DNA from: Diphasiastrum complanatum
Lineage: Eukaryota > Streptophyta > Lycopodiopsida > Lycopodiales > Lycopodiaceae
Direction: 5' to 3'
DNA length: 64,000 nucleotides
Assembly: GCA_029204225.1 (NCBI GenBank)
Contig: CM055093.1
Coordinates: 45,680,338 to 45,744,337, forward strand
The position numbers and the translations under genes were made by a program. The notes below the pieces were generated by a model. The model had not been told where the DNA came from. It was given only the letters and a program-made list of their open reading frames with translations, and did not search any database. Positions 14,501-25,298 of this stretch are shown piece by piece. Numbering within the stretch: the stretch's first letter is position 1; every line of letters starts with the position of its first letter.

Positions 14501-17500
14501 ACATGTGACCAGTAAAACTAGAAAGAAATAAGAATAAAAGTATGTTAGTGCTAGTAACTACAAATTTGAAGAAGAACTTAGCAACCTCTTAGACTTTGAG
14601 CTGAATCTCAAACTAAGCCACTTCTGGATGTGGTCAAGAATCTTGCTATGAAATCATATAATGCATCAACATTCCAACATTTGGCAAGTAAACTCACCAA
14701 TACGTAGCTCGCAACCCCCAGCCTGAAAGAATTTGCTAAATATTTTGCGCGTTTCCATTATTTCCTTGAAAGCAAGGAAGTTTTCAACTCGCCAAGTGAA
14801 AGTACCCCGATTTGCAACTCTGCCTGAATCATTGACTGTTCCAGCAGCTAAAGGTTCCACATCATAATCGGGAAGCTCAAGCATAGTTGATGTCTCTTTA
14901 AGAATAAGAACCTCCGCAGAGAAAACGACTGCATCCTGCATAAGGAAACCTGAATCTTGATCAAAAAGGCTTGTCAAAGTGACAAACTCTCTCCAACCCC
15001 AGTCTTTGGCAGCTTTAGAGTACCGATTTTGAGACTCTTTGGTCACAGACCGTTCTTCAGAACGCTGGTTCACAACTGATAAACGATGGCTAACAAAACA
15101 GCTCCAATCTGCTGCAGTATTACGAGGATCCGTAACCTCCAAAAACATGGACAAATGGCAGGGCGGTTGTGATTGGCCTGAAAAACCGAAAACACCACAA
15201 GAACAATATCAAGTCAAATGCATAGGGCATTTCAAACTGCCCATGTACATATAAAGCCTATAAATTTGTAATGAAATTCTGAGCTTAAAATAGTGAAAAC
15301 ATGGAACATCAAGCCCTGAAAAAAGATCGTAGTCATCTACATTGTCCCGTGGATCTCACTCACGGTAATATTTCAATGCTGGGCATTCGATAAAATCATA
15401 CAAATAGGTCACAGTCATTCACAGTGTCCAAACTATGACATTTTCAATAGTTCCAGCTTTAGAATCAGGCTTCAGCATACTTGGAACAGACTATTTCCAA
15501 TAGATTTAAGGCATTGCCATAAATTTGTTTATTTAAAAACATTTAGTGAGCTATATATGTTGAGGTATAAATGAAACAGCCGGAGCTTTCAAAATTGAAA
15601 GATAAAGTGGCTTTTTATATGGAGAAAGAAATCATGCTACGTTTCTTGGGCATTCAAAACTAACCCACAGACATTTTGAAATCTACCAAACAAAACTGCT
15701 TTTGAGATTTTAAAAATGCAACTTGCAAAACCTCGCACTTAAGGCCTGAAGTTGTTAGCCCTTCTTTTCCTTTTCAGTAATTTAATGGAAGCTAATAAGC
15801 GTTCCTAAACAAACAAGCTCACACATAGCCAACTTGAAAACTAGCTTGGTCAGCTTTAAGATAATTAATTGAGAAATTCAAATTGCAATGCATGGTCCAG
15901 GCCCTGTCTAATCTTTCTTGAAAGTCCATGAATTTTGCCATGCTGCCTGCCTCTCTCTGACATCCCCAAGGGATCTTGCCCAGATGCCACTCCAAATGCA
16001 GGGAGCTTCCTACTAATGAAGGTTCTACATTATTTCATACATCCTGAGAGGAGCTAAAATATGCTACCTTTGAATTTAGCACTAAGTCCGTTGTATCAAT
16101 TTACCTTGAACAAAACGTCTGATGTAAACCAATCAGCATCAACTTTAAAAAAAATTCAGGCAATCAAAAGACAAACCCAATTCCATTCCAAGTCACATAA
16201 GCATGCTCAAGGTTGCCATTAAACTTCATGACTGCATCATGAACCTTGCATACCCAGTCTCACATGAGCAGATTCGTACTAGTCAACAATAACACATCAA
16301 GCATTGATCCACAAGACATGCATTACCTCTAGGATAAACAATCAGACGGCAATCTCTGTTTCCAACTTGAAAACGGCGACTCTTGATGCAAAGTCCAGTA
16401 ATCTTCCGCTTCTTCAACAAATCTTTCAACTTTGTAAAATTCTCAATTCTCCAAGAAAATTTTCCCTGGTAGCCATCACTTTTCTTGGCGCCAGAGCGAC
16501 CAGCAACCACTCCACCAACATTTTTGGTAAAATTGCTAGATTCTTTGATGACATGAAAGGATGCACTGAAAATGGCCGTGTCATCAACCAGGTATCCCAT
16601 CTCCGGGGCCACAAAGTCTGCCATCTTCATGTAATCGTTCCAACCAAGGCTGGTGTTGTCGCCGCTCTTGTTATCGGCGGCGAATCTGCCATATGAATCC
16701 CTGTGCATGTGACTCATTCCAGCACGCTGATTCAACACTGACATACGAAAGAGGCACCAGCAGCTGCGCTCCGGCAAGGATGACTTCTCGGTGTCCTTGC
16801 TTTCCAAACACATGGACAGATAATCTGTGCCACTTACAGATGATTGATAGACGCTCAGCCGGAGGTTGCATTCCCCTGCTGGAAATACAGGACTCATAAT
16901 TTTCTGAGTTTTTATCATTTCCTTAAACAAAGATAGGTTATGAACCTTCCATGTAAACTTTCCACTCAAAACTTCTGGAACTGGACCAAGAGGCGGCGGC
17001 AGCTCGTTTTCCCTAGAGAATGAAACTGACTCATGAAGGACTAATATCTCAGCCGTGATTAAAACGGCATCATTCACCAAAAACCCTGATTTATGATCTA
17101 ATACTGTGGAAGAAGGGGTAAAATCACACCATCCATGTGACTTCTTCTTGCTAGAGAACCTATGCCAAGAGTCTCTTTGGATGGATTTTGCCTCATCCCT
17201 TTGATTCACCACACATAACCGATAGCTTGCAAAGCAATCCCATTTGGATGAAGATGATCCTCGCGGATCTGTGACTTGCAGATAAATGGATAGATATCCA
17301 GGAAGGGCTTGAGAATCCCCTTTAGGATACACCAACAGACGGCAATCATAGCCACCGACCTCAAAGTAGCGGCTCCACAGCGCCCGTGCCTTCACCTTTG
17401 AGAACTGCATAATTGTCCATTTGCAAATAGCAGCATGCTCGCCGCGCTTTTCCACCACAACCGACTCCTGCCCCCCGCCCTCCCGAGGCTCATCAGCATT

Positions 17501-17671
17501 TTCCCCGCCCCGAGCCACGCTCTTCTCGCCCCGTACTCCCCCCACCATAGCCGAATGCTCCACTGCACCCGCCGCTGCCGTGGCTCGCTGTGCCGACTCC
17601 TCCGCTTGGCTCATCCCCCCCGCGCCACCCTTCATCCCTACTGCTGCTGTTCTCGCTGCAGATGGCGCCAT
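10610..17671 (-). CDS. Multi-MATH-domain TRAF-like protein (AT2G25320 type), seven exons, C-terminus outside the window
   Basis: Exons: 17671-16327, 15177-14698, 14030-13729, 13420-12638, 12253-11975, 11803-11642 and 11545-10610. Phases agree at every junction and give 1429 codons. Four MATH domains lie at about residues 82-215, 238-376, 403-540 and 572-709. An acidic linker, a helical region and the start of a coiled coil (residue ~1370 on) follow. From memory, the order and many blocks match the large plant TRAF-like protein AT2G25320 (about 1670 aa). The last ~220-240 residues, all coiled coil, are missing here because the final exon ends at a GTACGT donor. MATH domains bind peptide ligands; the exact role of this family is poorly known. 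This is the only host gene recognised in the window. The start ATG has a good plant context (GCAATGGCG). Confidence 0.9.
11642..11803 (-). CDS. TRAF-like gene exon 6
   Basis: 54 codons, phase 0 at both ends (acceptor TTTCAG, donor GTAAAA). Contains VLSALCQLEVGSDVWNLVL and INFVFKAATKCQELP. Too short and gapped to be seen as a long frame, but splice sites, phase and family similarity agree. Confidence 0.85.
11975..12253 (-). CDS. TRAF-like gene exon 5
   Basis: 93 codons, phase 0 at both ends (acceptor ATGTAAG, donor GTAAGT). Contains AKWPEQSDELLGLIVNSLRA, GAVPQGCPEPRRRPQSAQ and PKHLQPDLITLVPKLVDL, helical blocks strongly conserved in the plant family as I recall it. Confidence 0.9.
12638..13420 (-). 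CDS. TRAF-like gene exon 4: acidic linker and helical region
   Basis: 261 codons. Starts VLVSDDEQDALSTDPDELLD (strongly acidic, with SDDSEGISGDEEDIF), then RSLLARAGFHLSYGDNPPLL and helical blocks LREKLLMDAGAVAAFLAGLR and LLMGVKVLQQAIVDLLLDIM. The 3' end was set at AAG|GTTGCT because it keeps phase 0 with the next exon. This donor is not strong; other GT sites lie within 60 bp. Confidence 0.8.
13729..14030 (-). CDS. TRAF-like gene exon 3: rest of MATH4
   Basis: 302 bp. Acceptor TTTGCAG restores Gly and continues VYESFDTLCIYLES; it ends at the acidic boundary FSDLE with donor GTGAAT in phase 0. Contains RYRMAVVNQKHADRTVW and MVEPDAGFLVRDTVVF, the usual MATH C-terminal strand pattern. Confidence 0.88.
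14698..15177 (-). CDS. TRAF-like gene exon 2: end of MATH3, start of MATH4
   Basis: 160 codons. Acceptor TTTTTCAG restores Gly (G+GC) and gives the continuous YPRGQSQPPCHLSMFLEV. It contains SCFVSHRLSVVNQRSEE, DWGWREFVTLTSLFDQD and then MATH4 start GTFTWRVENFLAFKEIM. Donor GTGAGT, phase 1. Confidence 0.92.
16327..17671 (-). CDS. TRAF-like gene exon 1: Ala/Gly-rich N-terminus, MATH1, MATH2, start of MATH3
   Basis: 448 codons plus one base. Residues 1-80 are Ala/Gly/Glu-rich and probably disordered. MATH1 starts at CKWTIMQFSKVKARALW and has GGYDCRLLVYPKG and HGWCDF. MATH2 starts at GKFTWKVHNLSLFKEMI and has GECNLRLSVYQS and SLGWNDYMKM. MATH3 starts at GKFSWRIENFTKLKDLL and is cut after IVYPRG by a GTAATG donor in phase 1. 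Confidence 0.92.
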
Positions 17672-18175
17672 TGCAGTAATGCTCGCACCCCTCCTATGCT
17701 ACTATTGCTCTTGTTATTCTCAGATCCAAGACAGGATCGTCGCTCTGCCATAGCCAACACATGGAAACCCTGGCAGCAGCAGAGGAGGCCGCAAAACCTC
17801 CGATCAAAGACGCAGGATCGAGAACAAAAGAAGACGATGACGACGAAGACGAAGACGAAGAAGAAGCAGAAGAAGAAAAGAAAAGCAAGGAAAATGGAGG
17901 AAGAGGAGGAGGACGCAGAAAAATACATTGATATGTTATTATGCTATAAAGAAGAGGAGACGCCTTAACCCTAGTTGGGAACGGACTAACCATGGCTAGG
18001 TTTTCTAAATAGGTGTTAGTACCTAAGGCTAGGGTTCAGGTGCTCCCAGCATTATATGCATAAATAAATAACCCCCTCCAAGTTTCCATGCATGCATCCT
18101 CCTTCAAAGAGCCATGAGTAATAATACTCTCTCTCTCCCCCTCTCCCACAAGCTAATTTAAGTCCTCCACCTTCG
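17672..18175 (-). promoter_or_regulatory. Leader and core promoter region of the TRAF-like gene
   Basis: On the gene strand the leader (about 17672-17960) is pyrimidine-rich with TTC/TCT/CGT triplet runs, typical of plant 5' leaders. A TATTTAG box lies near 18006-18012 and telo-box-like AACCCTA near 17970 and 18030. Two upstream frames on the same strand (17993-17694 and 17928-17638) would lie in the leader if transcription starts above 17993. The start site was not determined. Confidence 0.4.
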
Positions 18176-18278
18176 AAACATGCATGGAGCATCCCCATCA
18201 CTTACACTCACCCTGGGAACATGCATGGAACATCCCCATCTGGGAACATGCATGGAACATCCCCATCACTTACACTGG
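18176..18278. repeat. Three copies of a CATGCATGGA-containing unit in the promoter
   Basis: GAACATGCATGGAACATCCCC is repeated three times; copies 1 and 3 also carry CACTTACACT. Each copy has a CATGCATG (RY/Sph) word, and another lies near 18089. RY motifs are bound by B3 factors of the ABI3/FUS3/LEC2 class in seed plants. Confidence 0.75.
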
Positions 18279-18499
18279 TTCTAAGGGCCTCTTTCCATGC
18301 AACACTTTCACCCGAGTATGTTGAGGTTTTCCAACAGGACGGATTGCCCAACGGGTGACCATGTTGGCAAATTTTAGAGAAATCAAGTTCTCGAGAGAAC
18401 CGGTGACCCGTTCACCTAGGTCAAAACATGATGTAGCTTCCAAGTGAACGGGCCACGCAACTTGCAGTTTATTCTTGTCGAACACACATCACCTCCTCC

Positions 18500-19108
18500 T
18501 GTTTGCAAGGAAGTTCATTATGAGGCTTGTGTTGGGAATCATTTTTATGCACATGAACACGCATCGTCGCTTCTTTCCAAGGTAGTTCGATATGAAGCCA
18601 TTTCAGCCTACATTGATGATCTTGTTTTCAAAGAAGTCCAATATAAAACCATTTTTGTCATCATGCTATCCAGATTGATGGTCATGTTTCCAAGGAGGTT
18701 CCATAAGGAACCATTTATGTGATCATGTTGTATCAAGATTAATGGTCTTTTTCCAAGGAAGTCCGATATGGAGCCTTTTATCTAATCGTGCTACCAAGAT
18801 TGATGGTCTTGTTTTCAAAGAGGTCCCCATAAGAAGCCGTTTTTGTTATCATGCTACTAAGATCAATGGTCTTGTTTCCAAGGAGGTTTTTTTACAAGGC
18901 CAGTTTTGTGATTGTGCTACCAAGATTCATGGTCTTGTTTCTAAGGAGGTCCCATCCTAAGCCTTTTTTGTAGTCATGCTACTAGGATCGGTTGCCTTGT
19001 TTCCAAGGAAGTTTGATACAGAGCCATTTTTGTGATCATGCTACTAGGATTGACGGTCTTATTTCCAAGGAGGTCGCATATGGATTCATTTTTGTGAACA
19101 TGCGATAT
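18500..19108. repeat. Minisatellite of about ten units of ~62 bp upstream of the TRAF-like gene
   Basis: Units read roughly TTTCCAAGGAGGTCCNATA, then GAAGCCATTTTTGTGATCATG, then CTACCAAGATTGATGGTCTTG. Divergence between units is about 15-30 %. The unit length is not a multiple of three, so frames in it (18444-18722, 18742-18960) are not genes. It starts about 830 bp upstream of the TRAF-like start codon. Confidence 0.85.
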
Positions 19109-19811
19109 TAGAGTTTTCAAAAGCTAAGTTAACCCTAAACCTACATCATCATGCCCTCATTCATGGCATCAACTCTTCGACCTCTTAGTCAAATTCCATT
19201 ATTTACTCATTATAATGCTAATTTGTGATAATCACATCTCCAAGTGGATAGCTTCGAGTTTTTGGCTGATGATTACATCAAATATATGAACACTACGGCT
19301 GATATTTACAAGAAGTGGCCAAGTCATATGAGCAAATTGTAATTAGTCTAGTTTTAATAACTTTCACACTAGCATGACCGAATTGTATTTACAATTCTAA
19401 CACTTCCTCGTGAATCCAAACTTGGTTCATTCTTTCTCTCACAAGCATTGTCTCCAATATGTCTTCTTTCTAAATTCATACAAGAGAAAAGATTTATTAC
19501 ATAATTGTCATAGTAGATGATGTCCAAATTGCATATTGCATCACCACTTATGTCAATTTTACATAATAAAATACATTACGTCTCAAACAAAAAGTTAAGA
19601 TGTGACTTCCACTATGCTTCTTCCTCTTATATCTTTGTAAAACAACAATACATAAATCATTCATATGAGTGAGTTCTTGTTATATTTCACTATATTGCAT
19701 CTCACTTCAGGTGAATGCAATAAAATCTTCCATGTACAAGTCTCCATTGTCATCTTGTCATTGAGGATCTCCACACATTGAAAACATGAGAGTGAATGGA
19801 TGAAAATTCAT
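19109..19811. other. No gene recognised; possible minus-strand LTR boundary
   Basis: No convincing coding sequence. Near 19400-19425 the minus strand reads GAGGAAG followed by TGTTAGAATTG, which looks like a polypurine tract next to an LTR start, but no pol similarity is visible upstream of it. Confidence 0.3.
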
Positions 19812-21250
19812 TGTTGGAAATTAAGCCCACAGTTGTCTCCTTGGTGAATACTATTTCTATTTCAAGATTGATCGTTGATTTAGGGTCAGGTGAAACCAAC
19901 TTTGGTTCTATGTCTGCTCATCCAATACCTACAAGAATCACAACTTAGACAGCCAAACTATTTGAAGAACGTCTACGACGGGCTTCCGCCTACTGATCTC
20001 CAACAAAGGGTAACCAATTCTATCATAATTTCAAGTTTAGATGTTAAGTTCAATAACTTGAAGTCATTGAAGACTTGGTCATCTTCAACAACTTCTACGA
20101 ATTAGCATTTGGAACAACTCTGCAGATACACACTAAGTGTCGCAACAATCTGCAGAAATGAACTATGTTTTTAACAGTGTCAGCTTTTTCCGAAATGCGA
20201 TACTTCAGCATCGTTTAACAGTTCAACTATTTTTCAACAATGTCGGCTTTTCTGCATTTCCCCAAAATGCGACAATGTCGGCTTTTTTGCACTTTCCCGA
20301 AAAATGCAACACTTGTCTTCAGCTTCTTCCTTTCAACTATTTTGATATTTTGAAGAAGTTAAACTATTTTAAAGACACCTTCGCATTTTTAAGGGCACTG
20401 TCAGCTTTTTAAGGGCACCTTCGCAATTTCAAGGGCACTATCGGCTTTTTCGCAATATCCCGAAGAGAGAGAAAACTCCCGAAGGCCGTCTATTTTCAAC
20501 GAGGAACGTTCCAAACACTTCCCAAAATTTGTGAAGTGAGAGAAAGCCACTTCACGTAAAATGCAAAGTAAGAGATTTGCAGCATCCTCGTCCGTGTCAA
20601 CATTCCCTGATTCGTTGACCATATATACTATGTATAGTTGTCACAAAAGCCAAATACTTCCAAGTACAACAGCTTACCTAATTAGGTGACAAACATTTAT
20701 TGTAGTTAATATAGATGCAATCTATAAATGAATCATCCAAGCACACTCTACGTGATGTTCTGTCCATGAGACGAATGATTTTGAGCCTCCCAGTTACGCC
20801 GTCATTCTGGTTGTAACTGCTAGTTTGTTGTGCTTTAGTGTAATATAGCAGCAACACGCTTTTCTATCTGTGTATAACGTAGATAAATGCGTGTTGTGAT
20901 TTGAATGTACTTCACTCACTCTGATCAGATCACGAACGTCTACAACTCCTCAGTTTCTGATCAGACGATGGCTATCTTTGACGCCTGAGGAACTTCCACT
21001 ATCATAATGCTCTTTCAATCTATTTCAGAATTAAACTTCTGATTAAATCCATTTCCAGTATTACCATATACAAACCATTTCTAATCTCTTCGGTGGACTA
21101 TACTCATTTCTGTATTTTTGTGAGTATGAATTAATTTATAAGATCTGTTGGGCAATAGAACACTTAAGTTGTGATTATAATTAGCATAAACATTCCATTA
21201 GACTGTTTTTGCATCTAGCAGCCCATTGTAGCGGGAGAGTTGTTCCGCAA
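19812..21250 (+). mobile_element. Copia LTR (solo or truncated), same family as 49532-51046
   Basis: It starts TGTTGGAAATTAAG and matches the LTR at 49532 through GTTGTCTCCTTGGTGAA, the middle (AGACGAATGATTTTGAGCCTCC) and the end (CGGGAGAGTNGTTCCGCAA). No PBS or gag follows; gypsy sequence begins instead. It is a solo LTR or was cut by another insertion. The exact 3' end is uncertain by about 30 bp. Contains repeated CGAAAAATGCGA-like words. Confidence 0.7.
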
Positions 21251-22310
21251 ATATTCATGCTCTCTTCTCCGCTCATGGGTGGTGGTCATTTTGCATCCGA
21301 CATTATAGTTTGCAAGATTCTACAATCAGGATGCTGGTGGCCAACAATTCATAAGGATATAGATGAGTACTTGAAAAAGCGCGATGTGTGTCAAAGAGCT
21401 AGGAGGCCGACAAGGCTGAACTATGATCTAGATCTTTTACATCCAGTTCTAGCTCAAGCACCATTTGAGAAGTGGGGATTGGACTACATCGGTCCAATTC
21501 ATCCTGTCGCAAGAAGTTCACAAGCCCAATATATTATCGTGGCCACATATTACCTCACCAAGGGGTCAAAGCAGTGCGAACAGTTGACGTTTGAGCAATT
21601 GCCAAGTTTCTATATGAGAATATCATTGTGTGCTTCGGATGCCCGATGGAGATAGTCAGCGATCGCAGAAGCCATTTTGTCAATGAGACCATCAAGGTCC
21701 TATTGGAGGAATTCTTCATGATCCATAGATTCAGCACGCCTTCTTATCCTCGTGGTAATGGGTAGGCGGAATCATCCAATAAGATTATGTGTAGTGTGAT
21801 CACAAGAACAATTGAAGCTAGCAGATTTGATTGGGAGCACAAGTTACATGCTGCTTTGTGGACATTCAGAATAGCTTACAAAGGAAGCACTGATCACATG
21901 CCATTTCAGTTGGTCAGGATGCAGTAATGCCAGTAGAGTTTTTGGTCCCTTCCTTAAGGATCGCCACAATGCAACGCCTTGATGAATCCAAATCTCTACA
22001 ATTGCGCCATGAAGCACTGCATAAACTTTGTGAGACATGCTTACTAGCTATGCATGCATTGGTAGTTGAGAAAGAATGACGCAAGGCATGGCATGATCGC
22101 CGATTACACAAGAAAGATCTTCGATCTGGAGATCTGGTCTTCAAGTATAAAACCAAGGCGATCAAAGGAAAATTGAAGTTCACAGGCGAAGGCCCGTTCT
22201 GAATAATGGAGATCCTCAGCCATGGAGCCGTTAACCTCGAGCAGTTAGATGGGACACCATTTGACATGCCCATCAATGGTAGCCGTTTGCACAACTATTG
22301 GCCACCATAG
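21251..22310 (+). pseudogene. Ty3/gypsy integrase fragment, degenerate
   Basis: It shows GGGHFASDIIVCKILQSGCWWP (zinc-binding region with CQRARRP) and PFEKWGLDYIGPIHPVAR with VATYYLTK (first catalytic Asp). IVSDRRSHFVNETIKVLLEE in another frame carries the second Asp. AWHDRRLHKKDLRSGDLVF and GEGPF with INGSRLHNYW form the C-terminal GPY/F module. At least four frameshifts and stops are present. The style of the end (GSRL-NYW) resembles the Tat/Athila side of gypsy; this is a weak call. No LTR could be assigned. Confidence 0.75.
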
Positions 22311-23099
22311 TAAAGCAGATTGAGGATGGTGATGAAAATTCATAAATATTTACATCTAGAAGGTCATCGCAGCCAGAACTAGAAAAATCTAGTCAAATCA
22401 AGCCAGATCCATCAAGATCCAGCAAGATCTGATAAGATCTGATAGCATTCAGCAATATCCAAATGAGATCTAGACCCAGATAGGGTCAACAGGGAAGCAA
22501 ATCGTCAGATTACATCAATCAGCCTCCATTTTTGCAAATTAGAGACATCGATCTCAAGAAAACATAACAAAATTTACTTAAACTGGTGGATCAGCTACCA
22601 AATGTCCATCAAAATTTTTAGAGAACTCTCTCTAGTCAGATTTGACTTGGATGCAAGGTTATACTAGTCTGCAAGAGTTAAAGATCCGAGAATCTCAAGA
22701 TCTCGTGAAAAAACACTAAAAAAGAGCACTTTTTCATGATTTTCTTAGATCCCTTGGGAGCTAACTCTTGAAACCTTGTCAGTTACTAGATCTAACTCAG
22801 ATTCATCTATGAAAATCTCTGTGAGAGTTACTAATGAAAAAATTCATCAAAATTGAGTGTTTGCGAGGCTTCGAGAAGGCAGAATCTTTGGAACCGTCGC
22901 AGAGCATCGAGATCAACAAACCAACCTTTGTAGAGGGCATAAATGGAATCAGAACAGTGAAATTAGCCTACCACACTCAGTACTCCCATTTCCACTTCCA
23001 ATTCCACGATTTTCACCTTTTTCTAGTTTTTGAGTCTTTTAACGTTTTTTGACATCTTTTCCACTTTTTTGAGTGTCTTTTTGCCTTTCTACATTTCTG
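22311..23099. other. No gene recognised; probable non-coding remains of the gypsy element
   Basis: Contains a run of AGATC-rich words (22380-22470) and a 72-codon frame at 22834 with no recognised similarity. It may be the spacer between integrase and a lost 3' LTR. Confidence 0.35.
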
Positions 23100-24032
23100 T
23101 TGATAACAGCCCGTAATATCCATCCACCAACACGACTTCCTCTTCCTCTATTGACATAATTGGCATGAAGAAGTTCATCACACGAGAGGTGCCTTCTACC
23201 ACCCAAATATGGGCCCTACCGTATGACTCCTTGATCAAACCTTGGCTTCAGGCGCTGTTGGCCCTCTTCTTGAATCAATGGGCTTTTTTCTGATGCTATT
23301 CTCTTCTGACATCAACATGATCTCGGGCTCCATGCTTACGCCACTTGGAACGTGCCAAAGTTGTGTTTCCACATCCTGTACCAAGGTACTACGTACAAGG
23401 TATGCATCAACGCTAACTCCATGCTCACCGTCGGCATAGTGTCCGGAGCCCATCTCCCATTACCAGACCAAAACTATCATTAAACCATATGTAACGGCCA
23501 CCACCCCTGAGCTCCCAGTCAAAACTAACAATGGATACTTGATAGAGGCTATCAACGATCCTGTAATCCAAGCAACTGCCTACTTGTTGAATAACTTCTT
23601 AGTTGTTTTGACTTTCCGCAAGGACCGCATACAGTCCACGCTGCTAAGCCAGATCATGGAATCCTTCATGAAATTCCCGAGTCCCTCGATGGTGCCATGT
23701 GAATGGCATACCTTCCTTATGCATGAGCACTCCATCGCCATAAAACCTAACACGCATGACTGCATCACAGCAGGATCACTGCTATGTAACTTTGCATGTG
23801 CGCTTCTCGAGGAGAAGATGCATGGATTTAACAAATCCATTGTTCTTTCTGCCACCGTCCCTCACACTAACTTGTACTCTCCATCTGTCGCATCCACCTC
23901 CACTCAGCCCGTAGATATTGACACAACAACCAACAAACACATGCGTGGCACAGCCCCCTCCTCATCTAGTCCTCCATCCACCAGACAGCCACAATTTTTT
24001 CTTCCGCTCAACCCTCTACTTCCACTACCACA
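23100..24032 (+). pseudogene. Degenerate coding-like stretch, not recognised
   Basis: Protein-like text can be read through three frames: SIDIIGMKKFITREVPSTTQ and WALPYDSLIKPWLQALLALF, then TWNVPKLCFHILYQGTTYKV, then from 23539 an open frame with EAINDPVIQATAYLLNNFLV and CEWHTFLMHEHSIAIKPN and a Ser/Pro/Thr-rich tail. Base composition is more GC-rich than its neighbours. The frame runs into the copia LTR at 24033, so its true end was lost. I do not recognise a family. It could be a captured host fragment or an element-specific gene. Confidence 0.35.
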
Positions 24033-25092
<1,060 letters not shown>

Positions 25093-25104
25093 TGCTATCA
25101 GAGC
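25093..25104 (+). other. Copia-1 primer-binding site (initiator tRNA-Met type)
   Basis: TGCTATCAGAGC, one mismatch from the usual TGGTATCAGAGC, directly after the LTR end CGACA. Confidence 0.7.
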
Positions 25105-25298
25105 GAAATCATTATTTCTTTATCTGATTCCAACATGATATCAGAGTGAAAGCTCTAATACTTGATATCTTTCGTGATATGAAATTGATATCATACCCTT
25201 CAGTTCTTTTTCAGCTTTTCAGTATCAGAGTATCAGTTCTTACCGTTGGCATTACCACATCTTAGCGTCATCGATACAATTGACAGACTAAGTTCCAA

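Noticed and set aside
17421-17968. Plus-strand frames opposite TRAF-like exon 1 and its leader, one with a Lys/Glu-rich tail
   Set aside because: They are antisense shadows of an Ala-rich, GC-rich exon and a TTC-rich leader; no similarity or start context.
18444-18960. Frames in the 62-bp minisatellite
   Set aside because: The unit length is not a multiple of three and the frames shift from unit to unit.
18500-19108. CRISPR-like reading of regularly spaced repeats
   Set aside because: Units are contiguous and similar throughout, without unique spacers, and the genome is a plant's.
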